Assembly (NCBI GenBank): GCA_019745755.1
Contig: JAIESS010000057.1
Coordinates: 1-11,539, forward strand
DNA: 11,539 nt
Origin: Alphaproteobacteria bacterium
GTDB taxonomy: Bacteria; Pseudomonadota; Alphaproteobacteria; Paracaedibacterales; JAKBAR01
Reading direction: 5' to 3'
Both the position numbers and the translations under genes were made by a program. Shown here piece after piece: positions 1 to 7,387 of this stretch (the first letter of the stretch is position 1; each line of letters starts with the position of its first letter). The notes under the pieces were generated by a model. The model did no database searches, was not told the origin of the DNA, and was given only the letters and a program-made list of their open reading frames with translations.

Positions 1-315
1 TGCGGTCTTCGTAGCCTCAGCTACCCCATTAACAAAAATAAAAAAGGGCACTATGTGCTTATGAACGTGACAGCAACGCCTGAAACTGTGGCTGAAGTTG
101 AACGTCAGATGAAACTCTCCGAAGATATTTTGCGTTACCTCACCGTGAGTGTTGAGTCATTGGATGATAATCCGTCAGCGCTTATGCAGCAACGCAGCTT
201 CCGCGATGAAAAGTCCCGCGCTTCCTATGATGAAGATAGTTCGGATACCGCAGAAGCAACATCTGTTGAAGCGGCCTCTAATGGCGAACCTGTTCAATCT
301 ATTAAAGGAGAATAA
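1..315 (+). CDS. rpsF: 30S ribosomal protein bS6, 3' part
   Basis: This is the C-terminal part of ribosomal protein bS6, which binds 16S rRNA with bS18 in the platform of the small subunit. The frame is open from base 1, and the start lies upstream of the window. Translation begins CGLRSLSYPINKNKKGHYVL, the conserved bS6 core strand around the RNA/S18 interface. After a short helix (EVERQMKLSEDILRYLTV) the protein ends in an acidic, Ser/Ala-rich tail of about 40 residues, longer than the conserved domain needs and comparable to the Glu-rich tail of E. coli S6. An internal start near 55-61 would split the conserved domain, so the gene is simply cut by the window edge. The stop is 3 bases before rpsR, and the rpsR SD site overlaps the last codons, so the two are co-transcribed. 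Confidence 0.96.
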   Translation, partial: CGLRSLSYPINKNKKGHYVLMNVTATPETVAEVERQMKLSEDILRYLTVSVESLDDNPSALMQQRSFRDEKSRASYDEDSSDTAEATSVEAASNGEPVQSIKGE

Positions 316-318
316 TCT

Positions 319-606
319 ATGTCACGTCCTTATGATGCCCCTCGTACAAATGACGAGAACCAAGCACGTGTTGCACAACTCGTAAAACGTCAATTCTTTA
401 AACGTAAAAAAAGCTGCCCTTTTAGCGGTAAAAATGCTCAGAAGATTGATTACAAGGATGTGCGTATGCTTTCCCGTTATGTCTCTGAGCGTGGTAAAAT
501 TATTCCAAGCCGCATCAGCTCTGTCTCCATCAAGAAACAACGTGAACTATCCCAAGCGATTAAACGCGCACGTTTCTTGGCATTGATGCCCTACGTTAGC
601 AAATAA
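319..606 (+). CDS. rpsR: 30S ribosomal protein bS18
   Basis: Ribosomal protein bS18 (95 aa) pairs with bS6 on the 30S platform. The conserved core is clear: FFKRKKSCPFSG near residues 26-37, then IDYKDVRMLSRYVSERGKI (43-61), PSRISSVSIKKQRELSQAIKRARFLALMPY. The N-terminal extension of about 20 polar residues is within family range. The start is fixed by a strong SD site (AAAGGAG, 304-310) overlapping the end of rpsF. It lies between rpsF and rplI in the usual alphaproteobacterial order, with no priB or ssb in between. The 11-base gap to rplI points to one operon. Confidence 0.98.
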   Translation: MSRPYDAPRTNDENQARVAQLVKRQFFKRKKSCPFSGKNAQKIDYKDVRMLSRYVSERGKIIPSRISSVSIKKQRELSQAIKRARFLALMPYVSK

Positions 607-617
607 GGAGAGCCCCT

Positions 618-1103
618 ATGAAAGTTCCAATGAAAGTTATTCTACTCGAGCGTGTCGAGAAACTCGGTCAAATGGGTCAACTCGTTTCCGTTAAAACCGG
701 TTATGCTCGTAACTTTTTGCTACCGAAGAAAAAAGCTCTTCGTGCGACAAAAAGCAATATCGAGATCTTTGAAAAGCAAAAAGCTCACCTCGAAGCACAA
801 AACCTTAAGCGTCGCGACGAAGCTCAACACGCAGCAAAAGCTATGGGCGATATCATGATCACATTGATTCGTGCAGCCAGCGAAACAAAACAATTGTATG
901 GATCCATTCGTGCGAAAGATATCGTAGACGGCTTGGCATTGCAAAATGTTTCCGTGGCACGTACGCAAATTGATATCCCTGTGCAAATTAAAATGCTTGG
1001 GATGCATGAAGCTAAAATCATTCTTCACCCTGAGGTGAGTGTTGCGATTAAAATAAACGTTGCACAATCTGAAGAAGAAGCTGCTGTTCAAGAACAAGCC
1101 TAA
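618..1103 (+). CDS. rplI: 50S ribosomal protein bL9
   Basis: Ribosomal protein bL9 has an N-terminal rRNA-binding domain and a C-terminal domain joined by a long helix, and sits at the base of the L1 stalk. The signature is at the N-terminus: MKVILLERVEKLGQMGQLVS, then VKTGYARNFLLPKKKALRAT. The connecting helix (EIFEKQKAHLEAQNLKRRDEA) and a C-terminal domain with the usual LYGSIRAKDI motif follow. Length is 161 aa against about 150 in E. coli, the excess being an acidic Glu/Ala tail. The ATG at 618 has an AGGAG 7 bases upstream (606-610). Most homologues begin at the second Met (630), so four extra residues may be real or translation may start at 630. It is the last gene of the rpsF-rpsR-rplI operon. 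Confidence 0.98.
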   Translation: MKVPMKVILLERVEKLGQMGQLVSVKTGYARNFLLPKKKALRATKSNIEIFEKQKAHLEAQNLKRRDEAQHAAKAMGDIMITLIRAASETKQLYGSIRAKDIVDGLALQNVSVARTQIDIPVQIKMLGMHEAKIILHPEVSVAIKINVAQSEEEAAVQEQA

Positions 1104-1105
1104 GT

Positions 1106-1130
1106 ATGAGAGGGAGAAATCCCTCCTCAT
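1106..1130 (+). terminator. Hairpin after rplI, possible weak terminator
   Basis: Two bases past the rplI stop, ATGAG-AGGGA (1106-1115) pairs with TCCCT-CTCAT (1120-1130), giving 10 base pairs with one bulged C (1125) and a GAAA loop. No run of T follows (the sequence continues GCATTTATAAATAGG), so this is not a classic intrinsic terminator. It may terminate weakly or protect the 3' end of the ribosomal operon mRNA. Confidence 0.45.
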
Positions 1131-1196
1131 GCATTTATAAATAGGTGCCCTCGACCTGATAGTGTCGAAAGTCAGAACATGAAAGGTTAAGGGCGA

Positions 1197-2084
1197 ATGC
1201 CTACGATTACTATTGATATAAATGGCGAAGGCGTAAGGCTTGACCGATACCTTCGCCGTATTGGTTTTTATTTTCCCCAAAATCTCTTCGAAAAATGGAG
1301 CCGTCAGGGCAAGCTACGCATTAATGATGCAAAGGCAAAAGCGTCCAGTCGGTTGTCTGAGGGGGATAGTGTCATATTTCCTGATGACGCTGTACCTATG
1401 CCGCCACCGGAAGAGGTCACACCTCTTTTCATGACACAACGTGAGGCTGCGGATTACCTGAAGCCATTGATCCTTTTCGAAGATAATAATATGATTGTCC
1501 TGAACAAGCCCTCAGGTTTAGCGACTCAAGGTGGCACAGGGCAACGAACGTCTGTTGATGATATTTTTCGCGCCTACTCACAAAATGTCCGCTGTAAACT
1601 CACGCACCGTATTGATAAGGAAACAAGCGGCATACTCCTCATTGCAAAGAATTCTAAGACTGCCACGGATATTACCGATGCTTTTCGAAAGCGTATAATT
1701 CAAAAAACCTATATGGCGGTGTGCCAGGGAACCTTTGATATCCAAAGTGGTACCATAGATACACCTATTGGACGCTGCGATTCAAAAATCGAAAAAATGA
1801 GTGCTGATGCACCTGATGCCCGTGAAGCTGTTACGCATTTTGAAGTAGATGCGGCGAAGGTGAAGGATCTTAATATTCCTCATACACGGGTTATTCTCAC
1901 CCCAAAAACAGGTCGCACGCACCAACTGCGTGTCCATATGAGTGATCGAGGGAATCCTATCCTTGGTGATAAAAAATACGGCGGCCCTTCCTACATACGC
2001 CTTATGCTCCATGCGTGGAAGATTAGCTTTTCCATGTCGGGTAAAAACTACACCTTCGAAGCGCCACTGCCAGAGACATTTTAG
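1197..2084 (+). CDS. rluC: RluA-family 23S rRNA pseudouridine synthase (RluC-like)
   Basis: This enzyme isomerises uridine to pseudouridine in RNA; RluC-type members act on 23S rRNA. The 295-aa protein has an N-terminal S4 RNA-binding domain (about residues 12-65, VRLDRYLRRI then KLRIND) and a catalytic domain. Visible motifs are the substrate-loop strand MIVLNKPSGLATQGG (99-113), the active-site HRIDKETSG (137-145, catalytic Asp140), and the C-terminal RTHQLRVHMSDRGNPILGD (240-258) followed by KKYGG. Length fits RluC/RluD. I favour RluC because alphaproteobacterial S4-containing proteins of this size are usually so named, but the target uridines cannot be read from sequence. The ATG at 1197 is preceded by AAAGG (1182-1186). 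It lies 93 bases after rplI and ends 10 bases from the convergent hemW stop. Confidence 0.88.
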   Translation: MPTITIDINGEGVRLDRYLRRIGFYFPQNLFEKWSRQGKLRINDAKAKASSRLSEGDSVIFPDDAVPMPPPEEVTPLFMTQREAADYLKPLILFEDNNMIVLNKPSGLATQGGTGQRTSVDDIFRAYSQNVRCKLTHRIDKETSGILLIAKNSKTATDITDAFRKRIIQKTYMAVCQGTFDIQSGTIDTPIGRCDSKIEKMSADAPDAREAVTHFEVDAAKVKDLNIPHTRVILTPKTGRTHQLRVHMSDRGNPILGDKKYGGPSYIRLMLHAWKISFSMSGKNYTFEAPLPETF

Positions 2085-2094
2085 GAAAGAGATT

Positions 2095-3222
2095 TTACAC
2101 CTCTAACATATAGCGTAGTACGGCATTGAGCCTTGGAAATCCTTGATCTGTGAGTTTTAAGTGATTATCACTTAGGTGTATATCGCCGTGGGCGTGGAGT
2201 TTTTCAAGGCGGGCGCTTGGTATGGATGAATCAATCATAACGCCTTCCCTTAAGCGTAGGCCCATCATGAGTTTTTCTCGAGATTGTTCTTCGATTGTCA
2301 CAATGGATTGCCGCACGGTGCCGCTTCCCTTTTCAAGAACATTGTTGACCCAGATTTCTGGAGCCTTATGCTGCTCCGTCGCGATTTTCTCTCCATTACT
2401 ATTGATATACCTCCCATGCGCGCCGGGGCCAACGCCCACATAATCCTGATAACGCCAATAAATAAGGTTATGCTGGCTCTCTAAACCTGGTTTTGCGTGA
2501 TTGGACACTTCATACATGGGAAGGCCCGCCACTTTGGTAAGATCGTGTGTCAAAGCATACAAATCCGCCGCCATATCATCTTCAGGCAAAACGATCTCTC
2601 CCCGATCATAACGGGGGGCAAAAGCTGTGCCAGGTTCAATGGTGAGTTGATAAAGGGATAAGTGGGACGTGCCAAAAGTGAGGGCAAAGGTGAGTTCCCG
2701 CCTCCACTCATCAAATGTCTGGTCAGGCCGTGCATAAATAAGGTCAAAGGTCACACGCTCAAAAAGCTTTTGAGCAAGATCAATGGCTTTGATCCCCTCA
2801 TCGGCACTGTGGCCGCGCCCAAGGAATTTTAATTGTGCGTCGTCAAAGGACTGAATCCCGACGGAAAGACGATTGATACCCGCAGCCTTGAAATCTTGAA
2901 ACCGCCCTATCTCCGCTGTGCTTGGGTTAGCCTCCAGTGTAATCTCCATGGCATCCTCATGGTTCCAAAGATTTTGCGCCTTTTCAATAATCGCAGCCGT
3001 TAGTGTTGGTGGCATCAACGACGGAGTCCCCCCACCAAAAAATATCGTTTTTAGTGTGTGATCCTTTGTCTTCCCATGAAATCGTTCCAACTCGTGCATA
3101 TATGCACGAGTATATGAGTTTATATCGATGGCCTTACCAACAAAGCTATTAAAGTCGCAGTAGGGGCATTTGGACAAGCAAAAGGGCCAGTGGATATAGA
3201 GGCCAAGGGGACGATAATTCAT
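2095..3222 (-). CDS. hemW: Radical SAM heme chaperone HemW
   Basis: HemW (older name: oxygen-independent coproporphyrinogen III oxidase-like YggW) binds heme and delivers it to respiratory hemoproteins; it is not the true HemN oxidase. With the ATG at 3222 the protein has 375 residues. The radical-SAM cluster motif is C15-LSK-C19-PY-C22-D-F24. Phe follows where HemN has a fourth cysteine, the usual HemW distinction. GGGTPS (63-68), SVGIQSF (from 120) and the HemW C-terminal motif HNLIYW...GVGPGAH (251-269) follow. An in-frame GTG at 3255 would add 11 residues, but it sits inside an inverted repeat without an SD, and family members begin right before LGLYIHWPFC. The gene is convergent with rluC and divergent from the 854-aa gene. 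Its common alphaproteobacterial partners rph and rdgB are not adjacent here. Confidence 0.94.
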   Translation of the reverse strand: MNYRPLGLYIHWPFCLSKCPYCDFNSFVGKAIDINSYTRAYMHELERFHGKTKDHTLKTIFFGGGTPSLMPPTLTAAIIEKAQNLWNHEDAMEITLEANPSTAEIGRFQDFKAAGINRLSVGIQSFDDAQLKFLGRGHSADEGIKAIDLAQKLFERVTFDLIYARPDQTFDEWRRELTFALTFGTSHLSLYQLTIEPGTAFAPRYDRGEIVLPEDDMAADLYALTHDLTKVAGLPMYEVSNHAKPGLESQHNLIYWRYQDYVGVGPGAHGRYINSNGEKIATEQHKAPEIWVNNVLEKGSGTVRQSIVTIEEQSREKLMMGLRLREGVMIDSSIPSARLEKLHAHGDIHLSDNHLKLTDQGFPRLNAVLRYMLEV

Positions 3223-3239
3223 AAATATTATAAAAGGCT

Positions 3240-3257
3240 CAGTGTAAAAGCACACTG
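3240..3257. repeat. Perfect inverted repeat in hemW leader
   Basis: CAGTGT (3240-3245) and ACACTG (3252-3257) form a perfect 6-bp inverted repeat around a 6-base spacer. The repeat lies 17 bases upstream of the hemW ATG and covers the alternative GTG start. On the minus strand a TATAAT hexamer lies between it and the ATG. It could be an operator or a leader hairpin, but 6-bp repeats also arise by chance. Confidence 0.35.
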
Positions 3258-3305
3258 TATCAGAATAGGGGCAAAAATGTTAATTTTTTGGTAACTTTTT
3301 CATGG

Positions 3306-3336
3306 TTGACTAGTTCTAGTGGTATGAATCTATTAT
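3306..3336 (+). promoter_or_regulatory. Candidate sigma-70 promoter for the 854-aa gene
   Basis: TTGACT (3306-3311) matches the -35 consensus at five of six positions. At the -10 position are TCTATT (3329-3334, spacer 17) or TATTAT (3331-3336, spacer 19). This would leave a very short leader before the ATG at 3347, and no SD sequence is visible there. Weak support only. Confidence 0.35.
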
Positions 3337-3346
3337 TGGCTTTCTT

Positions 3347-5911
3347 ATGCGCCAGCGTTTTTGTTTCTTCTTCATTTTTTCTATTCTCCTTTGTGTGAAT
3401 AAGGCTCACTGTTCCATGGATTATAGCAAGGCTGCCTCAACCCTTGTAGGTAAAGCCTTTATTGTCGATGAGATACGAAAAAGCCTGAGGGAAGGTGCAT
3501 TAGACGAAAAACCTATCACCAATGAATACACGTATAAAACAGTCTGCGATCGTTTGTTAAACCTTTATAGGGCGGCCCATAGCGCCTGTGTCGCCTCGCC
3601 TAACTCTCTGACAAAAAAGAATAGTGATATTGATCGTGCCATCAAACAAGTCGTTAAACTTAAAGATATGTCTGCGCAAAATACATGGACAGGGTACGAG
3701 TATGCTATTGTCCAAAATTTTCAACGTAATATACAGGCTATAAAAAATCTGCCATCTCTTCTGAGCACACAACCCCCCGAAGTATTTCGAAAGACTATTG
3801 TCGATCTTATTTTAGCGATCACGCAGGATGTCCCGACCCAATTGGAAAAGAGTCTGCGTATTCATTTTGGGCATGATCATCCGGATTTTGCACAAGACTA
3901 TCCTATCCAATGGACGGATCAGATGTGGGCAGATAAAACGTTTATTCAATTTCTAACAAACCAACTGTATTATGAAACCAATGCCGATGCTAATGGCAAT
4001 GGACATTATCTTCGCCAAAGAGAACGTTTACCCTTAACCGATGCTGAGTATGCAAAATTGTTTCAAAATCTCCTTATCCATGAGAAATTGAATCCGGACT
4101 GCTTTGTCTTCTACCAAAGCGCCACCAATAAATTGTTGGGTGTTTATTTATTCCAGGATCTCATGGCTCGATTTCTTAAACAAACGGGAAACCCCTTTGA
4201 TGTGAAAAGTTACGGCCATCCTGATATTCCTTATGATGAAAATAAAAAGTCCCTTAACGCTATCCCAAAAACAGTACGCGATGTTTTATCCTCTATGAGT
4301 GGGTCTTCTGATGGTGATACAAAGGAACCCTACAGCAAACATTTAATGTCCTCAAGCTATTCTATTTTTGGTGGCAGTGAAGAAAATTCTTTTAGGGGGT
4401 ACTTCCAAAGCAATCAACAAACCAATGATATGGGGGCAGTTTTTAGTTATATGTACGACACCATCGCACCAGGGTTAGATATTACAACAACCGATGGATC
4501 AAAGAATAAATATAACGCTATGATTATAGATATGTTTCAAAACAATTATAATTGGCAGACGATGTCAACACCTCTTAAAGATGGCGACGTAGTAGGAAAC
4601 TTAGCGTTTCCTACCATTGTTCAATTTTTTATTCATAAGGATATCGCCAATGATGTTGTCTATTGGGGAGGATGGTTAGGAAGAGCAATAAATCACCGAG
4701 GAACAAGCAACATCAAAGATATGTTGGATACTTTTATATATACAAATGATAATAAATTATTGGATTACTATGATAACTCAACGTTTCAAAATAAAACGAA
4801 AAGCAGCGATGGCATAAAAGTACCTTCCTCTAAGGCAACAAGCCCGCTATCAAAACTTGCTGTAATGGATAATGGCGGCGATTTTGATCCTTCTAATTTT
4901 ATGAGCAAGCAAACACAATTCTCCCTCCAAGGGAAAATAGGAAGTTCCACAGAAGCTTATTTTAACGGGACCCTAAGCGGCCAGATCAAAACATATTTCC
5001 ACTGTCTTCGCCCCGAACAATACCGTGTTCTCAACCAAATGCGGGGGAACCTTATTAAACTGATTCAAGAAGACATGGGGCGTGCCCTTGCTGAAGGAAA
5101 ACTCTCCACCACTGTTACGGAGGCTAAGGCTTATAAAAAATTTGATATATTAAGCCGAGGAAGTTCCAGCAAAAAGAAAGAACAAGCCTTTATCAAAAGC
5201 ACACTAGAGAATCAAGCCCTCCCTGAGAGTGCGTTTGTAGCACACACATCAACGCCAAAGCTTTATGAAAGATTAAGAACCCTTTACAAAACATATGGCA
5301 ACACAATACCAACCCTTCAACAATTCGTGGGTGATATTAACCCTATATTGGGAACAAAAAAGTCTGAAAAAGATATCAATGGGCTAAGATATCTTGAATT
5401 TTTAACCATCCTAGCACTCAATACCAATGACCATAACTTTATCGCGCATACTTTAAGTTCACAACTGAGTAATCAAGAAATCAATCTTCCCATTGATACG
5501 CGCAGCGCCAATAAAAAAGAGCGAAAACTTATGATTCTTCTCTTGAAGGAAATTGCCTATGTGCTTTTAACACGGGATGATTATGCTAGAATACTTGGAA
5601 AATTTAATGCCTTACCCATGGATCCTCCCCACATCAAGAAGCATAAGGATATGTGTAAGGTGTATCTTAAAACTCTTGTGCGTAACATCGTCGAAAGTAC
5701 GCGCATTAAGGGCTATACCCATAAAGAAGAATCTTATTATACGGAGTATGAATCTAGAAAAGCCGCTATTGATCATATACTCGACACCGTAACACCTCTA
5801 TCAAAAAAAGACTTTGATGTATTGATTGAAGGCGCCACTGATGCACGCATTCAAACAGAGAATAACCTGATAGATCTCGCAACACATTTACTATGGAAAC
5901 CTATTGTTTAG
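3347..5911 (+). CDS. Large secreted protein of unknown function
   Basis: I do not recognise a named family. The 854-residue protein opens with a clear Sec signal peptide: basic MRQR, hydrophobic core FCFFFIFSILLCV, and a cleavage region around KAHC-SMD (residues 19-25). The residue before the Cys is His, so this is not a lipobox. No further membrane segment is evident, so a periplasmic or exported location is expected. The rest is mixed helical with few cysteines. A Ser/Gly-rich central stretch (about 315-345) is followed by an aromatic block (365-450, including VVYWGGWLGRAINHRG) and a Lys-rich helical C-terminal half from about 560. The pair FVFYQ...LFQDLMARFL (253-277) and HLMSSSYSIFGG (332-343) vaguely recalls paired FYH...DL and SVN..LFGN motifs I associate with large proteins of amoeba-associated bacteria. 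That is a memory impression only. The start at 3347 lacks an SD. The gene stands alone, ending beside the dapB relic. Bases 4400-4900 look more AT-rich than the flanking housekeeping genes. A host-directed effector is possible but unproven. Confidence 0.8.
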   Translation: MRQRFCFFFIFSILLCVNKAHCSMDYSKAASTLVGKAFIVDEIRKSLREGALDEKPITNEYTYKTVCDRLLNLYRAAHSACVASPNSLTKKNSDIDRAIKQVVKLKDMSAQNTWTGYEYAIVQNFQRNIQAIKNLPSLLSTQPPEVFRKTIVDLILAITQDVPTQLEKSLRIHFGHDHPDFAQDYPIQWTDQMWADKTFIQFLTNQLYYETNADANGNGHYLRQRERLPLTDAEYAKLFQNLLIHEKLNPDCFVFYQSATNKLLGVYLFQDLMARFLKQTGNPFDVKSYGHPDIPYDENKKSLNAIPKTVRDVLSSMSGSSDGDTKEPYSKHLMSSSYSIFGGSEENSFRGYFQSNQQTNDMGAVFSYMYDTIAPGLDITTTDGSKNKYNAMIIDMFQNNYNWQTMSTPLKDGDVVGNLAFPTIVQFFIHKDIANDVVYWGGWLGRAINHRGTSNIKDMLDTFIYTNDNKLLDYYDNSTFQNKTKSSDGIKVPSSKATSPLSKLAVMDNGGDFDPSNFMSKQTQFSLQGKIGSSTEAYFNGTLSGQIKTYFHCLRPEQYRVLNQMRGNLIKLIQEDMGRALAEGKLSTTVTEAKAYKKFDILSRGSSSKKKEQAFIKSTLENQALPESAFVAHTSTPKLYERLRTLYKTYGNTIPTLQQFVGDINPILGTKKSEKDINGLRYLEFLTILALNTNDHNFIAHTLSSQLSNQEINLPIDTRSANKKERKLMILLLKEIAYVLLTRDDYARILGKFNALPMDPPHIKKHKDMCKVYLKTLVRNIVESTRIKGYTHKEESYYTEYESRKAAIDHILDTVTPLSKKDFDVLIEGATDARIQTENNLIDLATHLLWKPIV

Positions 5912-5925
5912 AAGGGGATTATTCT

Positions 5926-6272
5926 TATAAAATAGGAATATTTGGTGTAGATCTGTCGCCCACCTTATGCTCCCCTTTAAAACTTCTTTCTGTTGGAAAG
6001 CTAGGTTTTAGTCATATGGGACAAAGCATTTATGATAGCCTTTTAACATGGCTCTCTCCCTTATTTACACAGGGGTATCATTGCAAGAGCTATTGAACTC
6101 TATGCAGCCTGCCCTGCTAGTAAATTGATAGGAACGAACTCATTTCAATAATATCGCAACCGCATCTAATGTCCTTATTCATGTGATAACGGCGGACGCT
6201 ATTCATGCCCATCTTAATGTAGCTGTCTATTTTCAAAAACCTTTGTTAGTCTGTAGGATGTGTTTTTCTTAG
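5926..6272 (+). pseudogene. dapB: Decayed N-terminal fragment of dapB (probable)
   Basis: No intact gene lies between 5912 and 6283. Three pieces in three frames resemble successive parts of the dihydrodipicolinate reductase Rossmann domain. KIGIFGV (5929-5949) looks like the first strand. It sits behind a GAAGGGG (5911-5917) that would have served as its SD, but TAT (5926-5928) stands where ATG is expected. RGIIARAIELYAACPASKLIG (6071-6133) resembles the GRMGRAI...LVG helix and strand. NIATASNVLIHVITADAIHA and the following HLNVAVYFQKPLLV (6150-6251) resemble the family's ADVLIDFTxPDAxxxHL...KPLVIGTTG. Stops at 6094, 6149 and 6270 and the frame changes rule out expression. About 120 bases between the first two pieces are unexplained, and the catalytic HH region and C-terminal domain are absent. 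DapB makes tetrahydrodipicolinate for lysine and diaminopimelate. The third piece is the strongest match; the first could be chance. Confidence 0.55.
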
Positions 6273-6283
6273 ATTTAAAATAT

Positions 6284-6910
6284 ATGACACTTGAAGCAAT
6301 CCATAGTATTTTTGATATTTTTCATCAATTGAATCCGAATCCTCAGACTGAACTTTATTTTGAAGATCCGTACACTCTTTTAATTGCTGTCATGCTCTCA
6401 GCACAAACGACCGATATAAATGTAAATAAAGCCACAGATCGCTTATTTAAGTTGGCAAAAACGCCTGAAACAATGATCACTATCACGATAGAAGATATTG
6501 AAGCTTCAATTAAAAACCTTAATTATTACATCACAAAAGCTAAAAATATTCTTGCAATTTCAAAAATTCTTATCGCTCAATACCATGGACAAGTTCCGCC
6601 TCACCGTGATGCCCTTGAGACATTACCGGGCGTTGGTCGAAAAACAGCCAATGTTGTTCTGAATGTTGCATTCAATCAACCCACACTCGCCGTAGATACA
6701 CATATTCACCGCGTTGCCAATCGTATGGGGCTATGCACAACGAAGACACCCTTAGACACGGAAAGAGAACTTCTCGCACATATCCCACCACCTTATATCC
6801 ATAACGCCCATCACTGGCTTATTCTTCACGGTCGGTATATCTGCAAAGCACGCAACCCCGAATGTCAAAAATGTCCTGTAAATAAGGTGTGTCATTTTTT
6901 CACGTGTTGA
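6284..6910 (+). CDS. nth: Endonuclease III
   Basis: Nth is a DNA glycosylase and AP lyase that removes oxidised pyrimidines in base-excision repair. From the ATG at 6284 it has 208 residues, and its key residues fall at exactly the E. coli numbering. The helix-hairpin-helix LPGVGRKTANVV contains catalytic Lys120, AVDTHIHRVANR contains catalytic Asp138, and the 4Fe-4S cysteines are C187-X6-C194-X2-C197-X5-C203. The N-terminal TELYFEDPYTLLIAVMLSAQTTD is also typical. An in-frame GTG at 6260 would add 8 residues but has no properly spaced SD and goes beyond the family start. The ATG itself has only a weak SD. The gene follows the dapB relic directly and converges with the EIIA gene 45 bases downstream. 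Confidence 0.97.
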   Translation: MTLEAIHSIFDIFHQLNPNPQTELYFEDPYTLLIAVMLSAQTTDINVNKATDRLFKLAKTPETMITITIEDIEASIKNLNYYITKAKNILAISKILIAQYHGQVPPHRDALETLPGVGRKTANVVLNVAFNQPTLAVDTHIHRVANRMGLCTTKTPLDTERELLAHIPPPYIHNAHHWLILHGRYICKARNPECQKCPVNKVCHFFTC

Positions 6911-6955
6911 TTTTATGTTCCCACACAAAGTGATTTATAACATGTATATATACTC

Positions 6956-7378
6956 TTAAGTTTTGGTATTACTCACATCTTCTGGAATAAGTAGGGACGA
7001 CGCAACCTTGATGTCCTTTTGCCCAGCTTGCTTAGCAAGATCTGCAAGGTCTTCAAGGGTATTTCGGTGGCGATTTTCAAGAACATGCAAAAGCATTGGA
7101 AGATTGACACCCACAACAACTTCTATCTTGCTCACCCCAAGACCGGCAATGGCAAGATTGGATGGAGCACTCCCAAAAAGATCCGTCAGAACCAAAACGC
7201 CCTTCCCCTTATCCAAGGATTTCAACGTATCCATAAAAAGATTCCACTTAGACTCATGATCAAAATTACCATTAATATCAATGGCACCAAGGCTATCTTG
7301 AGGACCAAGCAACTGTTCTACTGCTTGGATAAAAGCATTACCGAGGAAGCTGTGGGTAAGAAGTAAAATGCCAATCAT
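6956..7378 (-). CDS. Mannose-type PTS EIIA protein, regulatory
   Basis: A stand-alone EIIA of the mannose family (140 aa; annotated manX, ptsM or ptsL in relatives). It accepts phosphate from HPr. In alphaproteobacteria it belongs to a regulatory PTS rather than a sugar transporter, since no EIIB/C/D genes accompany it. The phosphorylatable residue is His9 in ILLLTHSFLG. The conserved VLTDLFGSAPSNLAIAG and VVVGVNLPMLLHVL segments follow. The fold is complete and the length normal for the single A domain. The start is 9 bases after the rapZ stop, so it is translated from the same mRNA. No ptsH follows; the minus strand runs into nth with no room for another gene. Confidence 0.92.
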   Translation of the reverse strand: MIGILLLTHSFLGNAFIQAVEQLLGPQDSLGAIDINGNFDHESKWNLFMDTLKSLDKGKGVLVLTDLFGSAPSNLAIAGLGVSKIEVVVGVNLPMLLHVLENRHRNTLEDLADLAKQAGQKDIKVASSLLIPEDVSNTKT

Positions 7379-7387
7379 AAACGTGTC

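Noticed and set aside
1151..1168. Small inverted repeat TCGAC...GTCGA upstream of rluC
   Set aside because: Only 5 bp with an 8-base loop and no associated motif; expected by chance.
720..1280. 186-codon open frame on the minus strand antisense to rplI and into rluC
   Set aside because: It lies opposite the well-conserved bL9 gene; the translation is rich in Cys, Phe and Arg with no family resemblance and no SD.
5893..6096. 67-codon plus-strand frame overlapping the end of the 854-aa gene
   Set aside because: It begins inside the upstream gene, has no SD, and is better explained as part of the dapB relic than as a functional gene.
6944..6953. Palindrome GTATATATAC between nth and the EIIA gene
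   Set aside because: A simple alternating AT palindrome without a GC stem or T-run; not supportable as a terminator or binding site.
7019..7366. 115-codon plus-strand frame opposite the EIIA gene
   Set aside because: The minus-strand EIIA is complete and conserved; this is its antisense shadow.
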